Below are positions 1-12,499 of a stretch of 64,000 nt of DNA, in pieces (within the stretch, counting starts at the first letter, position 1; every line of letters begins with the position of its first letter). A model generated the notes under the pieces. It did not search any database and was not told where the DNA came from. It worked only from the letters and a program-made list of their open reading frames with translations. The position numbers and the translations under genes are program-made. This DNA is from Triticum aestivum (Eukaryota; Streptophyta; Magnoliopsida; Poales; Poaceae): contig NC_057803.1 of assembly GCF_018294505.1 (NCBI RefSeq), forward strand, positions 239,164,397-239,228,396. The letters are read 5' to 3'.

Positions 1-2584
1 AGCACAAGGTGAATCCTTGTAATGATTTAGATGGATCTTCATGGTGAAATAATTGAAAAAGGTTGGAACTCCGGGAAGAAGAGAAGATGAACAATTGAAA
101 TCAGGAATTTGATGAGCCTCCGGAATAAAGAATTAAACGCTTGGATGAAACAAGAATAAGAATTACATTATGCTTATCCTTCACCAATTTAATTTGATGA
201 CAAACAACGGATTTGGCATACTACTTATTCTCATAGAAAAGATTAAGAGAGATATAACATAAACTTAATGGACCACCGGTAGGATTGAAACAACGAATGA
301 ATTGATACAATAATAAAGGAAGAGAAATCTTGAACGAACCACCGGTAAGAATTGACAACGAATAAATAGATATCATAGCAAGGAAGAAAAATCCTGAATA
401 GCCACCGTAAGAATTGGAAAAGAACGAAGTAAAGGGATGAATCACCGAGTAAGAATTGTGAAAAGAACATAGATACTTGAGACAATCTAGATACATGAGA
501 ATGAACCGATGACGACTGATTAGAGATCACTTGGACGATGCACCGGTAAGATTGGAGGATGATGACTGAAAGTTGAGAATGAATAAACCTGAAATGATGG
601 ACTCCGGATAATCAAACTGAAAAGACTCCTGAATTGCTCCGGATGGGTGAAAAGAAATCTCATAATCAAAAACAATTATGAGAGGATGGCAGCAAACTAA
701 AACCATGAATCTTGAAGAGAATGGAGCAAGATTGAGAGAAAAATCTTCTTCGGTCTTCAAATGCAGAGAATGGCGATGAGAAACACCACCATGAATTATT
801 TAGGCACTCCGGAAGAATCAAAACGAAGAGGTTGAGCCAACGATGAAAAGAATTTGATAGATCTTGGAGAAGTACATCTGACTGATGATGATTCCTTCTT
901 ACGTCAAACTTCAAAAACAATTTAGAATAGCTCTGGGAAGATTAGAAGAGTCAGGTAAGATCCTGGAAAAAGACCTGTGGGTTAGGGCCCACTCAAAAGA
1001 AACATCGTTGAAATGATTACGTGAAAAAGGAGAATGCACTGGTTGAATTAAATGGTTTGAATAAGATAACATTCTCGAAAGATCTTGAATGAATGAGAAT
1101 GAACACTAGCATCTTCTGAGATATATTCAGTACTCCGGAACAATTGAATAGCAAGAGGTGAATGATTCAGAATTGCACCGGCATGAGAAAGTATTAGAAA
1201 GGAGGAAAAGGATATGATCAACAAAAAAACTTGAATTTAATTCGCCGGAGAAGAAAAGAATGAAGAATGACGATCTTGAAGCTCCATTAGAATCTTCATG
1301 AGAATCACCGGATAAGAACATTGGTGGAAAGAACGAAGAAACTTTACAACCATAAGATGGATACTTGATTTAGAAATCTGACCCTTGAAGAGAAAGGGTG
1401 GGAGGGCGGGAAAACAAAGGCAACTTGAAGATGGATGAAGCAAACACCGTTGAGAAGAACTGATAATTGATCTTGTGAATGTTGACAAGATTGGATCCAC
1501 TTAAAGAGAAACACGCCGGTTGAAAAGGATTGACAAGACAATCTCGATAAACGAGAAGGATTAGTATTCACAAGAGAACACCGCTTAGGAAAGGTATGTA
1601 ATCAACATTTGACTTCAAAGCAATTCGAATACCACAACTCAAAACAAAACAAATAATTGGCTTGCAGAATAAGCCGGAACAAACATATGATAGAGATTTC
1701 GTCCGAAGTTTTCGTGGTGGGGCCTACACGGGCTCGATCGTACAGCACCATCATGTACAAGGCAGTGCACATGACATACGAAGCATCCCCGAGTCGGCAT
1801 AGCCAAGGACTCTTTAAGACACAACGAGACCACTGTAAAACCGACCGTGGATAGGCGGACCACTAGACGTCGAACCTCAATTTCTTATCATACATTTGTC
1901 GGAAAGATATCATAAGAGCTACTTGAATTCCCACTTATAAACTCCCGAAACTTTACGGTTATGCAATCAGGTGTTGCGGATACAGGGGAAGCATAATATC
2001 TCACCCAAAACTAGCAAATCCTAGATCCAGCTGTATCCATCCTTCAACACATAACCAAGAAACCTTCGGAAATCGTTTACCTCAACCTTCGAAAAGCATC
2101 CGTTATACGAGTTATGGAAATACTCCCGAACTCACGCCCCAGTACTGGGTGGCGTCGAGGTTATCTCACCAACAACTGCATAAAAGAGATTTTCGATGTC
2201 GGCGAAACTAAACTCAGGTATTCCAGAACTGCAACGATAAAATTGTGACGACAACACCTCGGAGCTCAACTCCCCGGGACACTGTCACAACCCCTAAATG
2301 TCAGGAGGCACCAAGAACAATGTTCTTGTCACAAATCGATTGGAACGATTCCAAGATACCCGCGTGATCCTAAAAAAATTTAGTGAAATTTTAGAAGAGA
2401 AGACTCAAAACTCTATGTCAGGATGCCTCACCGGAGCGATGAAGGGACTAAGGAGTAAAAAGAATTCTGAACTCTCCGATATATATAATCCTAAATGACT
2501 CAAAACATTTTTCTAGACTCAACAACGCCATCGATTCGATCAAGCAGGGGGCTCCTAAGTCGGGGAAGGCTCTGATTACCAACT
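1..2584 (-). mobile_element. Internal domain of a large-LTR Gypsy-type element, partial
   Basis: This is the sequence just inside the minus-strand 5' LTR that ends at 2585; the rest of the element lies left of the window. No open frame of useful length resembles gag or pol. From about 270 to 1600 there is a loose series of repeats built on caccggtaagaattg or actccgga, spaced roughly 60-90 bases apart and strongly diverged. From 1700 to 2580 the sequence is non-repetitive and non-coding. The element resembles the Triticeae Sukkula/Erika group, which has very long LTRs; that name is from memory. The absence of coding sequence fits a non-autonomous element, but only the first 2.6 kb is visible. 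Confidence 0.6.
2569..2581 (-). other. Primer binding site, initiator-Met tRNA type
   Basis: On the minus strand the bases after the LTR end read TGGTAATCAGAGC. This is the common plant TGGTATCAGAGC site for initiator methionine tRNA with one extra A. It lies three bases inside the LTR terminus, which sets both the orientation (minus) and the LTR boundary at 2585. Confidence 0.7.
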
Positions 2585-3371
2585 TGTAACGCCCTCGATG
2601 CGGCTATATCTCCCACGTGTCGAAGCACGACTTAGAGGCATAACCACATTGAAAGCAATGTCGCAAGTGAGGTAATCTTCACACAACCCATGTAATACAT
2701 AAGGGAAAGAGATACATAGTTGGCTTACAATCGCCACTTCACACAATACATGAATAAAGCATTAAATCATCCAGATACAATCAAGGTCCGACTACGGAAC
2801 CAAAATAAAAAGAAGACTACCCCAAATGCTACACAGATCCCCGATCATCCCAACTGGGCTCCACTACTGATCAACTAGAACGAAACAACACAAAGGGGAA
2901 GATCTTCATCGAGCTCCTCCTTGAGCTTGGTTGCGTCACCTGCTCGGAAACATCGGCACCTGCAAACTGGTTTTGGAAGTATTTGTCAGTCACGGGAACT
3001 CAGCAATCTCACACCCTCGCGATTAAGACTATTTAAGCTTATGGGTAAGGTAAAGGTATGAGGTGGAGCTGCAGCAAGCGACTAGCATATATGGTGGCTA
3101 ACATACGCAAATGAGAGCGAGAAGAGAAGGAAAAAGCACGGTCGAACAACTATGATCAAGAAGTGATCCTAGAACAACCTACGTCAAGCATAACTCCAAC
3201 ACCGTGTTCACTTCCCGGACCCCGCCGAGAAGAGACCATCACGGTAACACACGCGGTAGATGTATTTTAATTAAGGTCAACTTCAGGTTTTCTGCAACCG
3301 GACATTAACAAATTCCCATCTGCCCATAACCGCGGGCACGGCTTTCGAAAGTTCAATCCCTGCAGGGGAGT
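2585..3371 (-). repeat. 5' LTR of the large-LTR element, 3' segment
   Basis: On the minus strand this segment ends in GGGCGTTACA next to the primer binding site. It continues at 13139 beyond the inserted element at 3372-13133, whose target duplication GGAGT occupies 3367-3371 and 13134-13138. The two segments together give one LTR of about 4257 bases. A long LTR with a TG start and CA end of this size matches the Sukkula/Erika type (tentative). Confidence 0.75.
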
Positions 3372-3881
3372 TGTCGGGGATATTACTACTCGGCGTAAAC
3401 CGGCCTATATGGGCCGGGTTAACTCCGTCAGTAGTTAAGTAAGTTAAAGCCCGAGAAGACAGAGGAGGGCTCAAGGCCCATGGTCGGCTCAAGGCCTGCA
3501 GCCATAAACCGGCGTTAGTAGTTAACCTGTATTGTAAGTTAGGAATAAGAAGAGACCAAACCGGACACATCTATAAGCCGGTATTGGGACTCCGTAAGCC
3601 GACGAGAGTTACCCGTGTATATAAGGGGACGACCCGGTGGCGGTTCAAGAAGGACAGACAACAACTCGAGACATAGGCAAAGCTTGTTTGCTCCCTAGTC
3701 ATCGAAACCCTACCAATTCCATCACAACTAGACGTAGGCTTTTACCTTCATCGAAGGGGCCGAACTAGTATAAACTCTCTTGCGTCCTTGTGTCCGCTTT
3801 AACCCCTTCAAGCTAACCCGTCGCGATGGCTCCACGATGAAGTCCTTTCTCTAGGACATCTGCCGTGACAAAACCACGACA
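3372..3881 (+). repeat. 5' LTR of the Tat-like element
   Basis: Starts TGTCGGGG and ends CGACA. A TATA box (tatataag) lies at 3618-3625, leaving about 250 bases of U3 upstream of it. The 3' partner at 12624 starts TGTTGGGG. Confidence 0.92.
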
Positions 3882-3883
3882 GC

Positions 3884-3900
3884 TGGCGCCCACCGTGGGG
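3884..3900 (+). other. Primer binding site of the Tat-like element
   Basis: The bases two positions after the LTR read TGGCGCCCACCGTGGGG, a primer site often seen next to LTRs of grass Gypsy elements. It sets plus orientation for the element. Confidence 0.8.
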
Positions 3901-3923
3901 CTATCGCACGAGGTTTCCGGTTC

Positions 3924-5130
3924 TTGGAGGGCCGCTTTGAAGGACTCGAGGGCTACGATGTAGGCCGGATGACTAAGAGTCGTCGCGGCAAGCTCTACAT
4001 CGACGACGCAGGCTGGGGCCCCGAGGCCTGCTCAATTGAGTACGGGTACCGGGTCCCCTTTGGTAGCATTCACGTTTTTATTGGTAAGATCGGTGAACCA
4101 GGCCCTGAGCCGGACATCTGCACCGACCTCGTTGAGACGGCTCAGCGTGCGCAATCCGCCCGGGTTAAACCGGCCAAGAAGCGTGCCTTCATGGGAGTCA
4201 TCCATGGAGGAAGTTATGAGGACGGATCGGAGTTTCGCGGGGCGACTATCGTTTGTTCCGGTGACGAATCTTTGACCGGAGAAACCGAATCTCTTTATCA
4301 GCTACAAGATGGCCGGATTGGGAGCTGTTCCGATGGCGACAGTATTCCGGACCCCTCTGATCCGCCCAACCGGGTTGGAATATTCATGACTGGAACAGAA
4401 TCAGCGCTTCATTCTTCGACAGCCACGGCAACGATCTCCGGTTCAGCAGCGGCAACGGCTGCCGGGGCAGGAGGCCCTGTGCGCCCGTCGGCTCAGGTTC
4501 TATCAGAACTATTTGATGCGTTGGCTGTGCTTATGGCGGAAGTTAATCCACCAGATCAGGACGTTCAAAACACGGAGATTGGTAAAGGAACAGATCACCC
4601 AGGTCAAGGCGGATCTGGCGGCTGAGGACACCAGGATGGCCGCAGAGCGGGCCGCTTTAGACGCACAGGCCTACAGGCTTATATTGGACCAGAGCGCGTC
4701 GCATGAAGTCATGAGGAGGAAGCACCGATCCCGCTTACCTCCGGTTTTCGAGGCCAGAGACCTTTTCAACACTCCAGGACCAAGAGCCGGCAATCCGCTG
4801 GAGGGGAACCGGGCAGAAGCCCCTGGGACCGGTGCACCGGTTCAGCCTCGTTAGGTGGACCCGCCTCGTCAAAACACCGTTATACCTCAGGATGCTTTAA
4901 CACCTCCGGGTCACTACTCCAACCCAATGGACAATCTTGTTGCCGCTGCTGCACGGCTGGAGGCCATTCCAATTGAAGGTGACTCGCCGCAGGCAGTAGA
5001 GACGCGACGGGTCAAGGAACTTCTGAGGACAGCTTTGGCCCAACAGGAAGCGTACTCGTACAGCCGCGACCGGATCCACTCGACCCCCCGTCCGCACCGG
5101 TTTACCACACTGTGGCCGGTTCACCCGTGA
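3924..5130 (+). pseudogene. Gag-like N-terminal fragment, frameshifted
   Basis: An open frame of 233 codons starts at 3924, shortly after the primer site, and ends at 4625. Similarity to grass Gypsy gag leaders then continues in the next frame from about 4580 to 5130. That part includes a helical, coiled-coil-like stretch (LAAEDTRMAAERAALDAQ) followed by an arginine- and proline-rich tail. A stop codon at 4852-4854 breaks this second frame, and the similarity ends near 5130 with no capsid-like core and no zinc knuckle. The fragment is therefore the start of a gag gene with at least one frameshift, one nonsense codon and loss of the rest. It could retain packaging signals; I infer no working protein. 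Confidence 0.65.
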
Positions 5131-8100
5131 TTAATTTCAGCTTCATACAGTTATCATCAACTTCATGGCGGGTTATTTCCGGCCTAAACACATCAGGTGA
5201 TACCCATATGAAATATATTTTATTAGTACATATTATTTTTATCAAAGAGCAGTTTATCTTTGCCTTGGTCTGCAATACTGTTTATGCAGGACAATTGTTC
5301 ATTACAAATGAGGCGCTATGTTACAGGCACAGAGCACGCGCTAGCAACGTTCTGCACTGGCGTTTCGTCCGTGTCCTACCACCCGGTGAATGAACGTGAG
5401 AAGGTCGCCGTCCATGTGGCCTGGTTTACATCAGCTTGCCGGGACCGCACCCGCGATTAACTCGCCCGTCCGAGCCGGTTTATGACACCGGTGCCGATCT
5501 TCCCTGTCTGCACTAGCTTACAATACCGCGGCCGACTCATCTGTCTGAGCTGCCTCTGATGTTGCGGTCGTCCGTCTCTCGCAGCCGGGTCTACATCAAC
5601 ATACCGGGCCGCACCTGTCTGCATGAGCTGTTTCTTGAGTATGAACATGGGTAGCCTGTCTTTCTTCCCACAAATTGGAGGCAAATTATCATCAACCGTC
5701 GTCTGCACTGGATGGTTCAATGGACATGCACACAAGTCAACACTACTACAGTTTGGTTAAACTTTAAGGAGCCAGTTGAAAGGAACCATTGGCCGAGTTG
5801 CTGACACGGCTCATACGGGATCGTTTATAACCTGCCGCAGTCACCTCAACCTTCTGTGGATTCACATCGTGCTATCAACGCCAATGATATACAAGTTATA
5901 CCGGTTTATATCACGGTCAAATATGGAGAATCTCAAGCCAACTCCTCGATTCACCTTGAGACTTGGGGGCTACAATGATATGACTTAGCAAACGTTGCCG
6001 GTTTTTAGTGAAGTCAAGAACCCCAATACGTTGGAGGGAAAGATAACCCGCTCCCGGATTCACATCGTGCTGTCAGAAGGTTTCCGAATTAGAAAGTATA
6101 TGACAGTTACAAAATCCCGGCTCAATGAAGAAGTTTCGGGTCATCAGAAAAGGATTCCGGTTTACAATCCGGTACAAGGGAAATTTGTTCTCCAACAAAG
6201 CTCTGAAGCTCTCAGATCCGGTTTAAGAATTTCTGGTTCAAAAAGGAATTAACTTCTCGCAAGTTCGAGTTTTAAAGGCCGTCAGAAAATTTCCGGCTAA
6301 AAATGAAGATTCCGGTTTAAAATCCGGTTCAAGGGAAAGATGTCTCCCACATAGCTTTTGAAGCTCTCAATATCCAGTTCAAGATCCCGGTTCAAGAAGA
6401 ATTTATCTCTTGTAAAAAAGTTAATAAGTGCCAAAGAGGACCTGCTGCCACGATGCGCGGTTCGAACATGGGTATCCCACCTTACTGGCCTGACATATTA
6501 TAGATCACTTGGGGGCTTCTGCTTCATAAAGCGGGGTCTCTGTTCTTTTACATCATGTGAGGTTACACGGAGTTGCTCTAAAGCGGCCTCCGGTTTACCC
6601 CTTGAGTTCGTTTTGCTAAAAGCATCGTGTTATATCACTTGGAGGATTGGTCGTGTCCGAACCAATACCATGCCTCTTGATAGGCGAGAGCCACCATATC
6701 ACTTGGGGACTTGGTCATGTTTGAACCAGTCATGCCTCTTGATCGGCCTGAGGCCACAGAATCACTTGGGGGCTTGGTCGAACCCGAACCATGACCATGC
6801 CATTTGGTCGGCATAAATGCCACAGAATCACTTGGGGACCTGGCTGACTAGAACCATAGTTACACCTAACGGGAGCTTGGTCGTGTTTGGCCATGGTAAC
6901 GCCATTTGATCAGCTTAAATAAACCTTTTTTGGCAAACATTTTTGTCGTTGCTTTTGCTTCACACTTTTCTTTGAAGGGGTTATTGCGTTTTTTAACCGA
7001 CAAAGTTTTTTAACCAATCAATTGACGGAACACAGTTCGCGTCAATCCGGAGACAATTTGCCCGCTTTGATCCTTGTTGTTAACATCCTCTTATGGAGTA
7101 ACACGGTGTTTATCACAACCCGACACGGTTTTATTATAAACCGGCACAATATGGAAGGAGTTATATGTACTCAAGATTTGGGTTATCACCCTTACTACAA
7201 AAAGTTGGTAAAACCAACTATGTGATTCAATGTCACACGTATGATATATTTCATATTTGATTATTCTTAGTGCAGCCTAGGTTATAAACCCGGGTTATAT
7301 GTTGGGTATTATGACCCGTCCGGCGGTAAACCACCAGGACACTTTAAACTTGTTGTATGCAGAAACAGGTTTGTTAAACCAGCCTGGCTTTGGACAACAA
7401 GTCGCCAGTATATATTTGGATTGCGCCATTGGAATCATGCGCTTATAAATCATTGGGTTATATTATTCAAATAGCCAAACTTGGCTGAAATTTCATTATG
7501 ATGTTGAATGAATAAGGTTTTCATACCGGATTATATTATATAGCGCAATGTCTACTCTTTTATCAAAGGATATGATTTATTCTACAATGGAAGGAATACT
7601 CCCGAGTCGCTGCAGGCTTACAACCCGGCACTTGGGGGCTACATTATTCAAATTGAGATTACATGCAAGTCTCATGTCGCTGCAAGCATGCACCATGACA
7701 CTTGGGGGCTAATGCAAAGTCATTTTTACTAGTCTTATTGAAGACCCGACTCATCATATTATAATGAGCCGGCCCTTGGGGGCTACCAATTGCTCCTGTC
7801 AACAATTCAAGCGTCATATATATATACAGGAGCTGTTATCTCCTCCAATAGTGTGGGTTTGCAAAAGTCCACTTCAAGGTTGGCCAAGCCAACTTCACAC
7901 TCAACGATGGCAGAAAGTGTTTTGGAAAGTTCATTATCACAGGAAGAACAAGTTATGCACAAAGGCATATCAACATCAAAGGTATCAGCTAGCCTATTAT
8001 AAGGCAACATGGTGCCCATAATAATATAATTGTTTTTCACAAAGGAGAGGCAGTTTTAAAACCGGCTTCCGGTTCAAGCTTGGCCACCAGCCTGGCCTGA

Positions 8101-8213
8101 TGGTTGTGGGTCATCCTGCGCCGCTTCAGCTTCTGTTTCTCTACCCAGTGGCTGGAAATCCACAGTTGTCCAGTCGATTCCCATTAATGCTTGAAAAACA
8201 GCTTCATCATGGA
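5131..8213 (+). other. Non-coding middle of the Tat-like element with repeated PPT-like motifs
   Basis: No open frame here resembles protease, reverse transcriptase, RNase H or integrase, so pol is missing rather than mutated. Exact copies of cttgggggct occur at 5962, 6508, 6765, 7631, 7701 and 7775, with near copies at about 6638, 6702 and 6831. They resemble the element's own purine-rich tract before its 3' LTR. Between 6480 and 6900 the motif sits in a loose repeat of about 65 bases (cacttgggg-cttggtcgtg-gaacca). Confidence 0.6.
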
Positions 8214-11200
8214 TCAGCAATGCGGGTCAATATCGGGAGCGTAAGTATGCTTACGGATTGGAGGGATCAAATTTTCCGATTCATGGATTGGTGCAGCTAT
8301 TCGCTTGTTCTGACTATCATATTGGGCTTGATAATGAGACAAGTCTGCTTCATCAGCCAGTTGACAAGCTAGCGGACGTACCTCCCGATTTATTGCTCGC
8401 AGATCCGCTTCGCCAAATTCTGACCCATCTTCCTTTAAGCTGGGATAGCCCTGAGCCGCTTCAATAGGATCAAAATCCGGCACCCAGGCTTTTGCCCGAA
8501 TTAAGGCACTGATTGCACCGGTTCGAGCAGCAAATTTCTTCAGCTCTTCAACTCGGATAGGAAGCACCGACAGTTTCATCAGAGTATCTTGAATCAAAGT
8601 GGGTGCCGGTTTGTTATGAGATGCGGTACAGATGATCCACTGGGCACCAGTATACAATTGTTCAACCAATGTATAGGCGGCTTTTAGTTTCTTCCGCACA
8701 TCTGACCGGAAGTGATCAATGCGTGTCCCTGAAATACCATAAAGGGTTAATAAACCGGTGACTCTGTCAGAAGGCAGAGCCAATTCAGAAGGAAAACTGG
8801 CTTACCAAAGATAGCAGTAGTCATGGCATGCACGTGCCGCTTTATGCTGGTCAGTTCATCCACTACTGGTTTTAGTGCAGCCTCGGCATCCTCTACTCGT
8901 TTGATCAAAGCGGACTTTTCAGTGGCCCAATCCGGCCGCTTCTTCTTGACGCTCTCCTTAAGCTGTTCCATGGCGCTTAAAGCGCTGGCCAATTCCTCTT
9001 TTGCTTTGGAGGTTTCAGCCTGTTGGGTTTTCAGGTTTTCTTGGAAATCGGTGACTTGGTTTTCTTTCATCTTCAGCTCCGCCTGCATGCATACAGATAT
9101 ATGTTTCAACAAATCGGTATAAGGATTCAAGTACCAATCACATAACAAGTTATGCACTTAGCACTTGGGGGCTAATGCATATTCGGTCTTCATCTTTCAA
9201 TTGCTTACAAAGTCCCAAGATCAATACAAGTATTCAACTTGGCACTTGGGGGCTAATGGCTATTTGCTCGTACATATTCTGATGCGGCAATTTCAATTAC
9301 TTAAAGTACCGGTTTAACTACGTTAAGTTGAACCGGCCCTTGGGGGCTACATCAGCAAACTTCAAAGCATCAAGATTTATATTGGTAAGTCCCGGTTTGA
9401 AAGAATATAACAAACCGGCCCTTGGGGGCTAGGAGAGTCAGCAAGAATGGAAGCATACAAGCAGGAAGGAGCATATGGAAGTTACCTCATATTTCTCTTT
9501 CATCATATTAACCAGACCGGCTTCATAGTCGCGACTGGTATACAACCGGTTCAGATAGCCGGAATGGATATCTTGGGCGTTCAGAGCAGCATAAGTCGTC
9601 AGATCAGCGTTCCACTTGCCTTTGCCAAAGGCAGCAAATTCTTCCTTGGCAGAATGTTTGGATAAAGCGACAGGATTGCTTGGCTCAGTATGGCCAGTGC
9701 CAGTAATGACAACCTCATCATCCTGGGTACCGCCGGTTTGCACTGGGGCTGTTGGCTTGTTAGTAGGTTTTGCTGGACCGGTGGAACTTTCAATCCGGAT
9801 GGAACCTGTGGGCTGATTGACAGGACCTAAGGCGTCAGTAGGTCTCTCATCAGCAATAAGATCATCGTCCTGCTGCGGTGGATCGTTGGGTATATCCTTA
9901 GGAATAGCCGCTTCAAGATTGGGTGTCTTGCCTGGTTCAAGAATGACATCTTCTTCGGCCGCTTTGTCCAGGCGGGCCTTCTTGCTTGGCCTAGGTTTGG
10001 CCCTGAGAAGAATAACAAAATCTAATACAACATATGTTCTAAGGCAATGTACTGCAAACATCACAATAAGTATAGCTTACCCAAGCACCATTTTGAGTGG
10101 TGGGAGCTGAGTAGCCGATGACTCGCCAAAAGATGAGTGGGAAGTAACCTGGTAATCGGAGTCAGACAGATTAAGAGGTTGACGAAAGCAGCCCGCTTTA
10201 GGACAAGCACTGACAAGCAAATTAGAGACCTCAGAATGGCATTTTCGAACCGGACTGTTCGGTAAACCGGCGGAGGTAACTACCTGGCCGCTGTGCCGGG
10301 TGGTGCGGCGAGCTTCGTGTTGTTGGGTCTTCATAAGAAGTTTAGGATCCAAATAAGCAAGAGGATGAGAAAATTTAACTTTCCGGTTTGCCTGACGGAT
10401 TTTTTGTGAAGGCAAAGTTTCTGAATCAGAAGAGAGAATAATTACCTCTGCAACATCCGCGTGGCTGGCTTCGGCATCATCCTGACAAATATCATCATCA
10501 ATAAGACACATGAAAAATAAACCAAGTGAGTCAAGCTCTACCTCAAAGTCCGGATTATCCACCTCATCATTAGGGGCCGGATTAGAAGATGCAGTGGTTC
10601 TTTTCCTGTGGGCAGTCTTCTTCATAGCTTTAGTCTTTTGCTGGGTTGCTCTTTCCGGTTTGTCTGGTTTTTTTGGTTTCTCCTAAGGCAGTTTTTTGCT
10701 CCAAAATGCAGACAATGATATTAAAAACAATGACCAGACATATCAATAACAGATTCAGCAAAGAGAAAAATCAAAGTCTTACAGCTGGCGGTTTGTTGGT
10801 GGCACAGAAGGGAAGCAGACCGGTTCTAGTGCAGACGTGTTCCGGTTCATTCAGTATCTTATGCACAGCCTCTGCGATTTCTTCACCGGAGAGCTGGAGT
10901 TTTGAATGTCGCAGTGGGTCATCAACACTGTCGGTATACTTGCACATCAAACCGGAGCGCTGACTAAGGGGCAGTATGCTCCATGATATCCAACAGCGAG
11001 CGAGATCAACCCCTGTTAAACCGTTGGCCATAAAGGCTCTGAGCTTTGACAGCTGGGGAGCATATTTGCTTCTCTCCTGGGCAGTCAATCTTTGAGGAAA
11101 AGGGTGTGTATTGCTGAGCCGCTCCGGACGAAAGCCAGGCAAGGGATTCTCACCAGCAGGGGAGGTGTCTTTGCAGTAGAACCATGTCTGATTCCACTCC

Positions 11201-11670
11201 TTGGGGTGAGTGTAGAGCTTGGCATGAGGGTATGTGACCTCTTTCCTTTTCTGAATCGCCATGCCACCCAACTCCGTATTAGAGCCATCAGTAAACTCAG
11301 TACGGCGGTTTAGATGGAAAAGATCTCTGAACAATTCCACTGTGGGCTCCTCTTGAAAGAACACCTCACAGAGCACTTGGAAGTGGCACATATTTGTAAC
11401 AGAGTTGGGGCCAGTGTCTTGCGGATGGAGTTGGAAATCGGCTAAAACATCCCGGTAAAATTTAGAACCGGGCGGCTTAAAGCCCCGGGCTAAGTGATCT
11501 ACGAAAACAACAACCTCTCCTTCTCGAGGTGTGGGAGGGCATTCTTTGCCAGGAGCCCTCCAATGGATGGTATCTTTGCTGCCTAAAGCGCCAATCAGGA
11601 CTAAATCGTCCAGTTGATCCTCTGTGACGCGAGAAGGAACCCAATTGCACTCATATACTTGCTTGGCCAT
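8214..11670 (-). CDS. Antisense five-exon gene with 'putative gypsy type transposon' domain
   Basis: Five coding exons on the minus strand, in order: 11670-10783, 10682-10081, 10002-9486, 9082-8806, 8728-8214. Every junction has GT and AG borders, intron phases agree, and the exons sum to 2799 bases (932 codons plus stop) with no internal stop. Exon 1 (about 296 residues) resembles the plant PF04195 family: a GEVVVFVDHLARGF-like segment, then GLTGVDLARCW and a CATNKPP end. Exons 2-3 are acidic and serine-rich with a basic patch (KKTAHRKRTT) that could be a nuclear signal. Exon 4 is a clear coiled coil (ELKMKENQVTDFQENL onward). Exon 5 is mostly helical. The biochemical role of this family is not known. 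The gene lies opposite to the retrotransposon that carries it and appears intact, unlike every other coding region in the window. An alternative last acceptor at 8762 leaves an implausibly short 44-base intron. Confidence 0.8.
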
Positions 11671-11678
11671 GATGGAAT

Positions 11679-12499
11679 CTACAAGGTAGAAGATCCCGGT
11701 TCAAAAATGCATTTGATCAAGGTACGTTGGTATGGGCACTGTTAAACCGGAGACAGAACTATCTGAACCGGAGTTTCATGAAGCAACCAACATCTGGCGG
11801 TTCAACAAGGGGACTAATGGCATATACCGGTTTGGAAAATTTTCTATAAGGTTAAACCGCCTGATCTAAGCATTGAAAAGCTGAGATTGCGGATGGACAA
11901 GTACGCACAAACAGGTTTCACAAGATTTCTTTACAGCATTGGATCTGAAGCAAGTTCAGAGAAGAGATAAATACTTAGAGGTTCAAAGGAGCAGTACCGA
12001 ACCAATGAGCAAAACGTTCATATAGACCCATGGTTTGAGATGCATAAGTAAAGGCGAAGGTCAAACAACTATCATTGCACAGAATAAAGATTTGCGAATT
12101 CATCTAAAGATCTATTGTATGAGCAAGAGGCAGACGATGAACACTGAAGAACTGCGAAACCCTAGGCCAGATCCGCGGGGGAAAAGATAAAAGATTTACC
12201 GGAACTGAGGAAGATGTGGAAAGTTGCCGCGATGTTCTGGTGCGCTCAGGTTGATGCAGCGGCCAAGGATGAGGCAGAGGTCGACGGCGGCGGCGGAGCT
12301 CCGAGGCTGGCGACGCGAGGAAGATGAAGAAGGCACGGAAGGAGAAAAGAAATGACCCTTCGGTCCTATTTATAAGGCGAAAGAACATGAGTCAGGCGCG
12401 GCAATCAATGGGCCACAAAACGGAGCTGTCGCCTTGATTTCCGCCAATCTATTAAACAAAGAAGCATAATGGATAGCTTCGTTATGACAAGTGACGTCA
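11679..12499 (-). promoter_or_regulatory. Promoter, leader exon and leader intron of the antisense gene
   Basis: On the minus strand a TATA box (TTATAAATAG) lies at about 12366-12375, followed by a pyrimidine-rich leader. A donor G|GTAAAT follows exon base 12200, and the acceptor TTGTAG ends at 11679, eight bases before the ATG at 11670. This gives a leader intron of 521 bases. Upstream, a perfect TGACGTCA palindrome, a bZIP-type site, lies at 12492-12499, with a related TGACATCA nearby. The arrangement matches ordinary plant genes with a 5' UTR intron. It lies between the 3' LTR and the coding exons, so transcription would run against the element's own. Confidence 0.6.

Noticed and set aside
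8762..8805. 44-base last intron for the antisense gene
   Set aside because: Below usual plant intron size; the acceptor at 8729 gives a 77-base intron in the same phase with a better pyrimidine tract.
8823..9122. 99-codon plus-strand frame rich in Ser/Phe
   Set aside because: It is opposite to the coiled-coil exon of the antisense gene, which has splice support and normal composition.
10077..11670. Host gene captured by the retrotransposon
   Set aside because: The exon 1 domain is a known family found in grass Gypsy elements, so it is element cargo and not evidence of recent host gene capture.
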